Of a stretch of 64,000 nucleotides of DNA, positions 1-11,207 are shown piece after piece (position 1 is the first letter of the stretch; every line of letters starts with the position of its first letter). Under the pieces are notes generated by a model that ran no database searches, had not been told where the DNA came from, and saw only the letters and a list, made by a program, of their open reading frames with translations. Source of the stretch: Hippasteria phrygiana (Eukaryota > Echinodermata > Asteroidea > Valvatida > Goniasteridae); NCBI GenBank assembly GCA_037893225.1, contig JAZGUH010000057.1:1054001-1118000 (forward strand), written 5' to 3'. Made by a program: the position numbers and the translations under genes.

Positions 1-1535
1 GGGGACCTCGGCTCGAACAATCAGGTCTCGTAGATTGCGGGGGCGCCTATAAGCCAATATTGGGTTGTCATGGGCGGCACGGGCAAGGCGATCTGAAGTA
101 TGAAGGATATGATGGTTGTCATTAGTTATTTTACGAAGGGGAGGGAGACTAGGATGAAAGGTGGTGACCAAGGGAATCTTGGGGTCGGCATTAGTGCTAG
201 GTGTCTTTTTCTTGAGCGCAAAATCTCTGGTGATAGATTTGGCTCTGGCGATAGCACGTTGAACTTGGCGGGAGCTGTGGCCCCTGGCAACCAAGTTATT
301 CTTCAGTACCTGTACATGATGGGAAAAGTCAGAATTATTAGAACAAATCCTTCTGAGTCTAAGTGCCTGGCTGAATGCTATGCCTGTCTTGCAATGCCTG
401 GGGTGACAGCTGGAGGAGTGGAGGTACTGGTGGGTGTCTGTGGGTTTAGAATACAGATCAGTGGTTACCGAGTTGTCTTCCTTGCGGATGGTGACATCCA
501 GGAAGTTGGTCTGATGCACTGAATACTCTGATGTAAACTTGATGGTCCTGTGGAAGGAATTAATGTGATTAATGAAAGTCTCCAGACTGTCCTGATCACT
601 GGTGCAGATGAAAAATACATCGTCAATATATCTCCACCATACCCAGGGGCGACATGGTGCTGAGGCAAGCATGCGCTCTTCGAGGTCGCCCATGAAGAGG
701 CATGCAAAGGAGGGGGCCATGCGAGTGCCCATGGCTGTACCGTGTACCTGTAGATAGTGTTTGCCTAGGAAGGAAAAATTGTTCTTGGTTAGTACAAGTC
801 TCATGAGGGTGCCAATATCACTGATGGGTGGGGTTGTGTGTCCTGCCTTGGCCAGGGCCGAGGAACAAGCACGAATACCCTCCTCGTGGGGGGTGTTGGT
901 GTACAGGGATGAAACGTCAAAAGTCCCAATGATGGCTGTGCTGGGAATCTTGTTCTTGATTCCATCCAGCTTGCGCAGAAAGTCTGGGGTGTCATGGATG
1001 TATGATGGCATCTGTGGAACGAGGGGTTTGAGAAAACTGTCAATAAACAGGGAGATACGTTCCGTAGGTGAACCATTACCAGAGACAATGGGCCTACCGG
1101 GCGGGGTTGCCAGCCTTGTGAATCTTTGGAAGGAGATAAAATCTGGCAGTCCTACAGTCAGAGGGAGAGAGAAATTTATGAGCTTTCTTAGACAGCTGGT
1201 CACGTGATCGCATATCGTCCAGCACCTGTTGTATCTCTTGAGAGAATGTACCTGTGGGGTCAGAGTCAAGGCAGATGTAGTTAGTATGATTGTTCAACTG
1301 GCGGTGGGCCTCGTCAATGTACTGATGACGATCCATGATGACCACAGCTGAACCTTTGTCGGCCGGCTTGATGATGATATCAGTACGGGAGCGCAAGGCA
1401 TTCAACGCCAAGCGCTCCTCTCTGCGGAGATTGTCATGAGTTCTGTGGACAAAGTTATCAGGGTTAGTGACTTGAGAACTGACAACTTGAACATAAGTCT
1501 CGAGGGCTGGTACACGATTCTTGGGGGGTACCCAG
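1..1535 (-). mobile_element. Penelope-like element, reverse-transcriptase ORF (3' part beyond window)
   Basis: Read right to left, this stretch encodes a Penelope-type reverse transcriptase. In order it shows a KPADKGSAVVIMD block near 1350, LLPKIHKAGNP near 1115, then SGNGSPTERIS, SLYTNTPHEEGI, HGTAMGTRMAPSFACLFM near 730, and the catalytic WWRYIDDVFFI near 640. The post-RT LYSKPTDTHQYLHSSSCHPRH segment lies near 410 (written here as key words only). These are family hallmarks of Penelope-like elements; other retroelements have a different catalytic neighbourhood. The frame is open from 1096 to the left edge. One break is visible: an extra base near 1098-1100 puts a stop just after the KIHKAGNP motif. 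The GIY-YIG endonuclease usual at the C-terminus would lie outside the window. The upstream frame is open to about 1535, and no start is clear. Confidence 0.85.
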
Positions 1536-2040
1536 GTACCATATTAAAACTAGTCTGAACTTATGTTAGTTATACAATAGAGAGTTCTATCTGAACTGAT
1601 TGTCCAACTAGTGCTTACTCATGTTTCAGGCATCCAGTGCCAGTAGTTGTGCAAAAACAACCCCTGACAAATAGTTGGAAGATATTCATTTTTGAAATCT
1701 TTTAACATTAGTAGTAGTACCGATTCACTTGTTTGTCAAAGATGTGTTTGCACTTGCTCAGAAATAGATTTGCGTGATCAGGTGATCCTGTAGGAAAGAC
1801 TTTACCTCCATTGTGATAGTGGTACAGTTGACTGATATAGCACTGCGCCATCAGGCAATAATGCATATCCACTTATGATAGCACCCGACTTATGCTATGT
1901 ATGCAAACAGCAGTACTGCTATTAATTTGCATAAATTTTCTTTTTCTTCATGCAGATACGGTGCATGTGCCATTCAAGTCAGTGACAAAAAGTGCCTAAC
2001 TATTGCAGATGAGCAACAGGACACCAGAGTGAAAGTGTTA
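1536..2040. other. Intergenic, nothing recognised
   Basis: AT-rich DNA between the Penelope-like element and a helicase remnant. No coding block, tandem repeat or terminal inverted repeat was recognised. It may hold decayed upstream helicase sequence that can no longer be read. Confidence 0.4.
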
Positions 2041-2420
2041 CGGATGGAAGATTTTTTGACATTAATGGGCATCTTGAACATTTATTGGAGAAACATGTGT
2101 GTGATGTTTTCGTCACAAAGCCCTATCAGAACAGTGTGACTCATAATTGTGATTGATGAAGCCCACAGTGTCCTTCATTAGGGGCAGCCTTTAGACAAGA
2201 TTTTAGAAAGTATCTAAACTGCAGTCACTGTTTTCAGGAGCATTATTTCTTGCTGTCACTGCAACTGCCAAGTCTACAAAGAAGGAAGGAAATTTGTTCA
2301 TTGATTGGAATGAAGTCCACCAGTTTCATAACATCCAGCATTGACAGGACAAATATTAAGTTCAGAATCGAAAAGAGACCTCCAAAGCTTCATGCCGAAT
2401 ACCCTTTTATACTTGTGTTT
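2041..2420 (+). pseudogene. RecQ-family helicase remnant
   Basis: Two frames carry fragments in the order expected for a RecQ-type superfamily 2 helicase. Around 2143-2180 is IIVIDEAHSVLH, a Walker B/DEAH box. From about 2243 in another frame comes FLAVTATAKST (motif III, TATA), followed by a stretch near 2310-2390 reading SSIDRTNIKFRIEKRPP, which matches the SFxRPNLxYxV segment after motif III in RecQ proteins. There are in-frame stops at 2137-2139 and 2179-2181 and a frameshift between the DEAH and TATA blocks. No splice sites fit better. The Walker A motif and the second RecA lobe are absent. It is a dead fragment, either of a host RecQ-like gene or of a multicopy RecQ-like family. Confidence 0.55.
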
Positions 2421-2519
2421 AAATGCATCAATTTAAAAATATTAAAATATGTTAGCAAAAGCTTGAATTCTATTTTAGATTTTACAGTATTATGCAATCG
2501 ATTTCAGCTCTGAATTTTG

Positions 2520-2860
2520 CATGGACCACCCCCCCCCCCCCCTCCTCTTGAAGGGCTTCGTATATAGCTTGCCTTTGCCATCTACTGCTTGAACACGGTG
2601 TCCTAGTCAGTCGATCAGTACTGATGTGAGTGCCCTCCCCCCAAAAAAATGTTTTCATACAGTTGTCCCAATATGAAAGAATCTGAAAGAAACTCGACAC
2701 CGTGTTCAAGGTTCGCATATGATGCACGATATGGGGCAGAGGGAACCCCCCCCCCCCCCCCCCCCACCCATTTTGTGTTGGTCATTGTGTTCCCTGAATC
2801 TCAGGAATTCTCTTCAGATGTCTGGGGGGGGGGGGAGTTACTCCTCTGCCCCATATTGTG
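2520..2860. repeat. Homopolymer runs with nested inverted repeats
   Basis: C runs lie near 2527-2543 and 2748-2765 and a G run near 2824-2835. A 15-bp inverted pair joins 2588-2602 (CTTGAACACGGTGTC) to 2697-2711. A second joins 2728-2740 (ATATGGGGCAGAG) to 2844-2857. The layout suggests a small foldback element with homopolymer arms. Nothing coding is seen. Confidence 0.5.
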
Positions 2861-3465
2861 CTGGTTATAAAGGTCTAGGTTCGACCTATTATTGATTAAA
2901 AACGAATGTCACTTTTTCATTTGTTTTGGTGTGTTTTTCCTTCTGCTTTGTAATAAAAAATTATTGAATTTGTCTAAACATTCATGCTCTACTCAATTTG
3001 TATACTTTTGGTTTGTATTTTGTTTTTCTGATGAGAAATCATATTGTTAGGCGCGACAAGCGAAGGGTAGATTAAGAAGCAAAGGGTAGATTAATCTGAC
3101 CTCCAGGAAGAGGGTTGGGGCTTGTGTGCAGTTCCCGGGATTTTTTTGTAGGCCTACATGTAAAAAATTGTTTGATTTTTTGGCTGCTGGCGCACACGTA
3201 CGTTCGAATACGTCCCTAAATTCGCGTGCCCTTTACTTAGCTTACATATTACTCCTTCCAACACATGTATTCTACCATATTTCAGCAAGTTTTCCAAGAA
3301 TTTCATCGTGTCTGCTGCCTATCAAGTCGGTGAATCATTGGCTACGCTGCATTGTTCGTAGTTTTCCGATACTGTACATTGTGCTCGAGATGTCGATTCT
3401 GCACGAAAATGTAAACATCATCTCTAAAAATAGAAAATGCTTACTGCGCACGCGCGGAAGTGGTC

Positions 3466-3873
3466 CAATCAGAAGCTTTATATGAGTGCTAGCTACCGGT
3501 CCCCATATTATATACATATGCGGACCGGGAACCAGTCTATCATATCGCGGCACCACCGAGGATTCAGCGGGTCAGGCCGACCAACGGGGAGGCTCGTTGG
3601 AAACGGCCAATCGGACACGCCGGAAGGCGGCAGTTCGAGAGGTTTCTCGCATCACGGACCAATCGGGAGGTCTGTTGGAAACAGCCAATCAGACATTATC
3701 GCAGCGCGGCCGTATGGGAGACATCATCACGTGATCCAGCATCCGGGAAGTACTCTGGTACCCTCCTCCTCGCCCCCGGATCACCGGCGACACCACGCCG
3801 AGTCACCCGACCAAACGTGACGCACTTTTCCAAGATGGCGCGGTTCTAATTCCAAGATTCCAAGATGGCGCAG
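3466..3873 (+). promoter_or_regulatory. CCAAT/YY1-rich block, likely promoter of the glycosyltransferase gene
   Basis: This is a GC- and CpG-rich island in AT-rich surroundings. It has four CCAATC motifs (about 3466, 3607, 3659, 3685; NF-Y-like) and two CAAGATGGCG motifs (about 3831 and 3861; YY1-like, sense orientation as is usual just downstream of start sites). Two 39-bp segments at about 3579-3617 and 3656-3694 are imperfect copies of each other, each carrying two CCAAT-like words. CAG/GTTAGG at 3871-3879 could be the donor of a non-coding first exon. A link to the coding exon at 5396 is inferred from distance and strand. Confidence 0.45.
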
Positions 3874-4566
3874 GTTAGGGTCTTTATAGTATAGATATAG
3901 ATAGATTGGCTAATATAATTGGAATTATATTGCAGGTATTAAGTACCTTTATGTAATTGGGGAATTATATACAAAAACTGGTTTCATTAGCTTTGTGATG
4001 TCCTGTAAGCTCCTTCGTAGTAAATAGAAAAGCCAAAGCCAGTCATGCGCGCCAGAGCGCACTACTATTACGAACATTGATCTCCATTGTTATAAATAAA
4101 GTTCAATGATTTAAATACGAACATCAACCGTGCGCGCGACCGCGCGTGCGTGCAGTGCATGCCGCACGCAGCACTGTGGCCACTTCTTGGGATTTTTCCC
4201 AAGATCTTAGGAATTTGGTGGGAAAAATATGGATTGCACATGCGCAAAGTGCTAAATTCCGTGCTCTGTTAAATGCATAGTACAGTATTTTCAATGAATT
4301 CTTGGGAATTTTAATGGATGAATCTTGGGAATTTCTGGCACGCACGTACACCATTGTACACCGTATTTACAACCAACAAATCGGTGAAGCTTTGGATGAT
4401 CGAATGATGACAACTTTGAATGGCAGATGAAAAGTCATTTTTTTTGTCGGTAGAAAGCACAGAAGTATAATATTATTAACAGGTAATTATTTTTAAGGCA
4501 AAACGTTGTATCAATCGTGTATAAAGCTACATGTACCTCCGGCTAGCTGGGGCTAGCTCCGGCTAC

Positions 4567-4853
4567 ACTGTAAAAATGGCGTTTAGCTTTTCAACACATT
4601 TCTTAGGCCCTACCCACTTTTTTGACACGTTTAGCCCCGGCGTTTAGCTTTGTGACGTGTACCGGGATAATACGTTTAGCAAACACTTTTTAGAAAAAAT
4701 GATTGTTTATAAAAAGTGTTTAAATGCTAAACGTGTTAACCCAGCGGTACACGTCACAAAACTAAACGTTAAAATCTAAACATGTCGTGGGCTCAACGTG
4801 TCAAAAAGTGGGTACAAGAAATGTGTTGAAAAGCTAAACGCCATTTTTACAGT
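4567..4853. mobile_element. Foldback MITE (287 bp palindrome)
   Basis: Nearly the whole element is one inverted repeat. The outer ends ACTGTAAAAATGGCGTTTAG (4567) and its complement ending at 4853 match over about 38 bp, and the complementarity runs inward with indels to a centre near 4706. No target-site duplication could be seen. It has no coding capacity, and the transcript would form a long hairpin. Confidence 0.75.
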
Positions 4854-5305
4854 CAACAGTGCAGTGTACCTTCGACTTTAAGAAATTACCACCAAGGCCA
4901 ACACCCCTTTTTGAGCGGAGTGTCCGATCTTCCCCTTCTTCTCCTCTTTTTTTCTGGGATCTTTGCGTAAACTTAACAACGTTTTGAACCAAAGAGTATG
5001 GGGGAAGCTGCATAGAAAAAACTCGCATTCGCAATGCACAGTACACGGCTGTATAGTATTAGTATAGTATTAGTACTAGTACTAGTAGGCCTATATTATT
5101 TTTGTGATTCCGTTCGGTTCAATACCTCCATGGTTCTACCTCCATGGTTCAATCATCTGTGCTGCATTGATGATTGTTAATACATGTATGTTCATCACAC
5201 GGAACCTGATGTAGGCCTACTACTGAGGAATCCGGGTATGAATTTAAACACTTCGAATAGAGACAGTGATAATGATGTAAATGTTTGTGCGGTTCTGAAA
5301 TTTAC

Positions 5306-5327
5306 ATTTTTGCTTTTTGATTTGCAG
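5306..5327 (+). other. Probable 3' splice site before first coding exon
   Basis: A pyrimidine-rich tract ending in ATTTGCAG at 5327 looks like a good acceptor. Exon sequence would begin at 5328 and reach the start codon at 5396. An upstream non-coding exon is implied but not proven. Confidence 0.45.
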
Positions 5328-5395
5328 ATTGTTGATGTTGGGCCCCGGTGTTGGGCCTATATGCTCTTTACTGCAGGTGACCCAACCAAAACAAG

Positions 5396-5468
5396 ATGGA
5401 GACCAAGTATATTTTCATCAGGACTCTGTTCCTTCTGCAATCTGCGGCATTGATTTTCCTGATCATGA
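5396..5468 (+). CDS. First coding exon of type II NDP-sugar transferase (signal anchor)
   Basis: This exon encodes the short cytoplasmic tail and signal anchor of a Golgi-type glycosyltransferase. ATG at 5396 has a good initiation context (A at -3, G at +4). The peptide METK is followed by a hydrophobic span of about 20 residues (YIFIRTLFLLQSAALIFLIM), the usual type II membrane anchor. A consensus donor GTAAGT starts at 5469, leaving one base (A) of a split codon. The exon at 48138 begins with exactly two bases (AT) before its frame, so the junction codon is complete and the frame continues into the luminal stem. The pairing is an inference from phase, topology and the lack of a start in the large exon. 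An additional exon in between cannot be excluded. Confidence 0.65.
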
Positions 5469-5752
5469 GTAAGTGCATTTATTACATTTCTTTACCCTAG
5501 GGTGTGCCCAAACACTTGAAACAGTTTAAAACTGGTTTCCATTGGGGCCCTGTATATTTTTTAGTTAAGGCCATGGGAATGAAAGTATGAGTTTACCGTC
5601 CACCGCCCGCATGCTGTCATCAGAGCCCCCGCCAACAAATTTCATTATTTCAAAATATTTCATTATTTCCAATTAATATCATACAATTTATCCCAACTGT
5701 CCATCTAGAATTCCAAACATGCTTTTGCAATCGAAAAACGCTTTATTTGCAT

Positions 5753-6839
5753 CAGGGCTGTTATGATTTAAATCACTCTATTTAAATCATGATTTAAATC
5801 ACTGGAAATTTTGTTAAAAATCACTACTAAAAATCACGTTTAGATTTTTTTTCTTTTTCTGTTTTTTTTTTAATGTAAAAACAATTTCTGTTATTCAAAC
5901 CTGACTGTCATTAACTTTAAAATGCTTAAATACTCACTCTAAAGGGATGTATAAGGCCAGTTTCCTGAAACAGTGTACTACATTTATCTTGTGTACAATG
6001 CATATAATTCTGAAGTATGTACTTGTGTACTTCTACTACCTGCATGTATGATACAGTATTCCTCTCTTATAGGCCCTACATGTACATAGGTTTAAATATA
6101 AACTCAATGCATGTAATGCGCCTATCAATTGATACCCCCCCGACCTGATCTGACCCCCCGCCCCCACCCCCGACCCGACCCGACCCCCCACCCTGACCCT
6201 CCTCCACTCCCCCCACCAAGTGGCGATTTGTATCTAGTTGAAGTTCATCAGGCATTAAGGACTTTCTGCCGAGTTGTATAAAAATGACAATTAAAAAATG
6301 ACTTTTCATGATTTTAAATAAATATTTGTAAATTTTGCCTCATCGACTCTGCTAAACCGTCTATATTTTAACATAGGCCTAAATCTTCAATGGTGCTCTG
6401 TCCATTGAAAGTTCCATTGTCTGGTTCCCATTCTACAGCTGCAAATGCAAAATGACGCCGAAGGACAATATTTCCACCGCAAAAATCGTAAAAACTTTTA
6501 CAGGATCAAAATAAGGACAGTGCGTTAAAAAAATATGGTGGCTCCATTAAATAGTTTTATTCCACCATTGTTGTGTATAGAGAGGAGGGGGTTCCTGTTA
6601 TCAACTGGATGAGAAATGTGCAGTATGGTGGTGATGCTGTAACAGAGATTTTAAGACAAACTTTGTATTCTAGAAAAGAATATGATCAATGAAAGGGATT
6701 TCGGTACTGATTTCATGAACAATTGTGTGTGGTAATACTTGACTTTCAATGATGGTCATTTAAATTGACTTATGGTACGATGGTAAAAAAATCGGATTTT
6801 TTTGATTTTTTTAAAAAATCATGATTTTTATCAACCCTG
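5753..6839. mobile_element. Non-autonomous hAT element with 8-bp TSD
   Basis: Ends are CAGGG (5753) and CCCTG (6839), the hAT consensus, with subterminal words related to GATTTAAATCA. The 8-bp sequence ATTTGCAT flanks both sides (5745-5752 and 6840-6847) exactly, the target-site length of hAT transposons. The 1087-bp interior has no transposase. A C-rich simple stretch lies at 6135-6215. A decayed relative lies near 26175-26325. Confidence 0.85.
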
Positions 6840-7052
6840 ATTTGCATCCTTCAATTTGGTTGTGGTGATTTTTCTGACCGGCAACTTCACGAAATCCCAC
6901 GCAACCAACCTGTATAACCATATCCATGCCATCATCAGACGGCAGCGAAATGTATGGCGATAGTACGAGTCTGAAGTAAGGCAACATAAAAAAAATTTGT
7001 TGTTTCTCATCAGAACCCTTGTTACGAAAAGGTCCGTTAGGGCAATTTATAT

Positions 7053-7256
7053 GGAAAGAGTTCCATATCCGGCCATCACTTAGACCTCGTGCACAAAGTC
7101 TATAGGCCATGACAGATAAAGTCAAAGTATTTTCAAAGAATAGGTTGAAATTGTTTCCCTCCTAAATTCGTGTTTCTTCATCAGATTTACACTTTTTGGT
7201 AGTCTTTAAGTCATATTAAGGGAAAATAAGTGATGGCTGGATATGGAACTCTTTCC
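7053..7256. mobile_element. 204-bp MITE with 8-bp TSD
   Basis: Terminal inverted repeats of about 31 bp start GGAAAGAGTTCCATATCC (7053) and are mirrored at 7226-7256. ATTTATAT flanks both ends exactly (7045-7052 and 7257-7264). The TSD length suits hAT, P or Merlin elements. The GG start is not the usual hAT end, so the superfamily is left open. Confidence 0.8.
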
Positions 7257-7264
7257 ATTTATAT

Positions 7265-8564
7265 TTTATATTTTATAGTGCAGCGAGCTTGCTCCAAATA
7301 CGTACGTACGTACGTATAGCGAACGTCGATCCATGGCACGCACGGTGCCGTGCTTGTGTATACACACCGCCCCGTACTCTCCGTGCTCCGCCAAAAGCAC
7401 AGCCTTGATGAAACTGTTTACTTCCGGGTTTTTCGTTATGTTAATGATTAAGCTATTTGCAATCGATCGCGCGCGATCTGATTGGTCCTAAATTGAACGT
7501 CACGTTAAATAATTCATGCTACATGCGCGCGTGAAAAACATGGCATCATCGCGCGATGAACCGTTGGTTCGTTCACAAAGGTCAACGGTAAAACATTCCA
7601 GGTAGCTAATTGGACATTCGTAAATGAATAATTCAGATTCAGCTGCGCAAACCAAGAAGCGATTGGCCATTGGTAAACATACCAGACTAGATTTATTGAT
7701 TTTCCCGGCTTCTGGCACATGGCCACTGACGTTACTATCATTACAGTAGAGTTCACACAGCCAACTATTGGGTCAGGTTACCGGTGTTTATAATAAAAAC
7801 CTCTCCAGCGTGAGTTTTAACTGGTATTGTTTACAACAGCGTGTTTTATAGCGTATATAAAAATAATAAAACATTTCTGCTCGGAATTTCTGGGCGTCCG
7901 GTACATTTATATTTTAACTTTTATAATTATAAAATATAAACAAATATCCACCCGGCACGAAAAATCCGCCCGGCCACTGATGAGAAACAAGTAATTTTTT
8001 TTAGGTTGCCTAAATACTCGAATAAATACTTGAAGAATGTTTCGATGAAGCCCGCAGATATAAAAATATAAAACAATGGCATGCATTTAAGATGATATCT
8101 GATGATTGCATTCAAAGCTGGCAATGATCCCATGTGATGATGACCGAGCAGCCGATCGTTCTATACTTGGTCACGTGACTCAGTGGCGGGCGTTTTCAAC
8201 ATGTTCAAAGGCGGGAAATTGAAAAATAATGAATAATGAAAAAAGCCTTATCACTTTTCAAAATGTCTCGGACAGTAAACTCATACTTTCATTCTCATGG
8301 CCTAAAACTGAATATTTACACACATGTGGGCCTTTCCACAGTAAAGGGGTACAAAAGTGTGACATGGGATTGGGAAATGAAGCAGGATAATAATATCAAG
8401 TTGCTTGTCCTCTTTTCTACTTGAACATTCCCCCCATTGTTGAGGATTGTGCTCACAAAGAATATAAGACTTTCCAGGCAAATTTTACAAGATACATGTA
8501 TGTAGGCCTATCATGCCTAATGCTATGTATGTAACATGGACAGAAAGTTTGTTAATGTTGATAG
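7265..8564. other. Unassigned AT-rich DNA with an ACGT microsatellite
   Basis: There is an (ACGT)n tract at about 7299-7316 and an E-box-like CACGTG near 8173. No coding block or inverted repeat was recognised. Short open frames here look accidental. Confidence 0.4.
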
Positions 8565-8940
8565 TATACAAATAATGAATGTTTATGAGTGCGATGGTAA
8601 GAATAATTTCATGATGAGGTGACAGATTGAATGTTCCATTCCACGAGGCGAAGCCGAGTGGAATGGGACATTCCATCTGTCACCGAATGAAATTATTCTA
8701 TCTATTGCACGAATGTGAAACATTCATTATTTGTTTTATACAACGCCTGAATAAATCCGACAGATTGCATGCATGGATATTTTAGTGTAACGTTACAACG
8801 TGCCGTTTACCTTCTCAGTTCCGCATAAACCGCGACAAAAAGTGGTCCAGTTCTGAATAAGTTAAAGCTTTATTTGTTGTTCCTGCGTGTCTTGCAAATT
8901 CCTCTAATCATTTGACTGCATATTTCATTTGTCTCTTTGT
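8565..8940. mobile_element. Truncated copy of the hairpin/Crypton-like element
   Basis: Closely matches 44933-45298 with few differences. It begins with a long imperfect hairpin (8565 to about 8737, centre near 8656 in GAGGCGAAGCC), then TATACAACGCCTGAATAAAT, then the 3' part of the small reading frame seen at 45193-45390 on the - strand. The match stops at 8940, so the copy is truncated. Confidence 0.75.
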
Positions 8941-8955
8941 GTAATTAGGCGTGAT

Positions 8956-10440
8956 CTCGAAATTGACTGACCGTTTTTCCCCCGTTCTTCCCCGTTCTTC
9001 CCGATCGGTCTGTCGTTGTCAAGGAGGTCGGGAAGTTGCAGACTGGACGGCAGTGTGCACTCAGGCACGGTACAGTTAATGAGCAAGGCCGATCGCGCGC
9101 CATTGTCATCCCAACAATTGGTTTAATGAATAAACATGAGACACAAGCCTACTGATGAATACCAACGGCATCACACAGACAAGACGCGCCGTTCCAAAAC
9201 CCAGCGTACGTCTAGTCATGTCAAATATCGGATCTCAAAAGCAAACTCCATGCTATAACGAAGCCGGAATCTTGTCGATTAGTATCTATAAAGTTACAAT
9301 TAGGCCGTACTTTATTGATTAATTGATAAACTCAAATTCTTATCAAATCTATTTTAATTTTTGTGGGGTCTTACCCATTCCAATGTGACTTCCAAATCAT
9401 GTTTACAAGTCCCGATTGCGATGCCTACCATCACAGAGCGAAACAAAAAATACACGGGAGCGGAGAGAGATTCCGCTCCGGTAGGCCTAAGCCCCAAAAC
9501 TCGTATGGCTTTTGAAAACAATTACAAGAATGATAATTTTTCAACATCACTGAAAAAATCTACAGTAGGTCCTAACAACAATGGTATAATAAATCATTGA
9601 TCTCACTAAATTTTGATTGTTTATTTCTTACTCTGAAATCTCTATCCGATCCAAAGTTTCATGGGAATACTTTAGCACGTGTTCGTGCTCGCCGAATACG
9701 TAAACAACTGTTTGCCAATAGACTTCACATTTAGTCTTTAATTTACTATATTTCGTTCTACATACATGTACGTACATGTCAAGCACTAGTTCACACACAA
9801 AAATACACTCATTCATCACGGACAAGTCTACGGAACTACATGTAGTCTACGGAACGTATGTAGTGAGAATTCAGTTGGCCGGTGGCCCGCTGCTTTCACA
9901 GTGCCCCGCGTAATGTGTAAATCTTGACAAATTCTTTATACGTCATGCTGGGCCGCGTTGCCATCAAACCAGCACAATCCACAGCGCGCGCTGTATACTC
10001 TCGCGGCGTGGTTGTTCGATTTTCAACCATGCTTAAAAGTAGAAAAGTTGTGTTACCGAGTGGTAAAATAAAGGATAGATTTCGAACAACAATTTGGTTG
10101 TACCTTTCAAAAAGAATGAAATAAGGAACAGGGGTTGCCAAATAAGAAGACCAAAGAGCAATTCTCAGTGAGTAAATTGTTTTATTCAGCCAATTGTTTC
10201 TCACTTCCACAAAATGATATTTAAGAGAATTTATTAATAAACAAAAACGACAGCCATACTGTCCCCAGCCCACTAGAGCTTTCCGAGTTAGGAGGCCCAA
10301 CTCGGAAAGGAGCACTGCCTTTTTGAGATTTTATGTTGTTTACATTGTTTATCTTGTGTCAATAAACTTAAGATACTATCAGTTAATCCTTTGTTGACTT
10401 AAGTTCTTATCTATATGAGTTATATTTAACACCAATTGTT
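8956..10440. other. Unassigned DNA
   Basis: No gene recognised. A 31-bp perfect-stem palindrome (CTTTCCGAGTT, spacer, AACTCGGAAAG) lies at about 10281-10311 and could be the edge of an element. The longest frame here (9896-10315, - strand) has no recognisable domain and shares its span with an opposite-strand frame, so it is not called a gene. Confidence 0.4.
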
Positions 10441-10575
10441 ACAGTTCTAGTGAGGCTCAGAAAAGTAAAATAGTACAAATACTAGTCGAGAATTTGTTTT
10501 CCAAAACAGGAATCCAAATTCCTCTTCTGGTAACATATGTCCTGATCAGGAAATATTCACAATTCAGCAGAGTTG

Positions 10576-10850
10576 TTTCCAAATCAGGAAACCTACTTTT
10601 GGTTGCCTGATCAGGAAACATTGTCACATGATCCAATGCTTCCAAATCAGGAAACCTACTTTTGGTTGCCTGGTCAGGAAACATTGTCACATGATCCAAT
10701 GCTTCCAAATCAGGAAACCTACTTTAGGTTGCCTGATCAGGAAACATTGTCACATGATTCAATGTTTCCGAATCAGGACACCTACTTTGGATTACCTGAT
10801 CAGGAAACATTGTCACATGATTCAGTGTTTCCGAATCAGGAAATAATTCT
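10576..10850. repeat. 63-bp tandem repeat, about 4.3 copies
   Basis: Unit starts are spaced exactly 63 bp apart (10579, 10642, 10705, 10768, 10831 for the CC of the TTCC word). Each unit contains TTTCCAAATCAGGAAAC-like and GCCTGATCAGGAAACA words, which are partly palindromic. As 63 is a multiple of 3, several frames stay open and read as a 21-residue repeat on both strands. With no start context or domain, this is more likely a satellite than a protein. Confidence 0.85.
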
Positions 10851-11207
10851 GCTTTATTTGTTTCTTGAACATGGAACAGTTTGTTCCCTGTTCTGGAATC
10901 ACTTGTACGTATGTACAAGTACATAATCTGATTTATAATGAAATTACAGATCTGTTTAAATCATTTATGTACATGTACACACATGTGTACATCTTTGCAG
11001 ATCACAAACATAATAATTGTCCTCTTCTAACTTTTTTGGACCCAAACTTGTAAAATGGGTCTGGTAAAGACTGAAGTTAAAAGTGTGTTACATTGTGTAA
11101 TTTGCATCTGATAATAAAACATTATTTATGCTAATTTTGAAAAAAAAACATGCCCAGTTGCTTCAACAGTGTCCACATGGAAGAGTATAAAATATGCAGG
11201 CCTACAC

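Noticed and set aside
9896..10315. 139-codon - strand frame
   Set aside because: Hydrophobic runs but no recognisable family, and an opposite-strand frame covers the same DNA; left as unassigned.
10573..10926. 117-codon frame with a 21-residue repeat
   Set aside because: It is produced by the 63-bp tandem array; opposite-strand and other frames are equally open, and there is no start context or domain.
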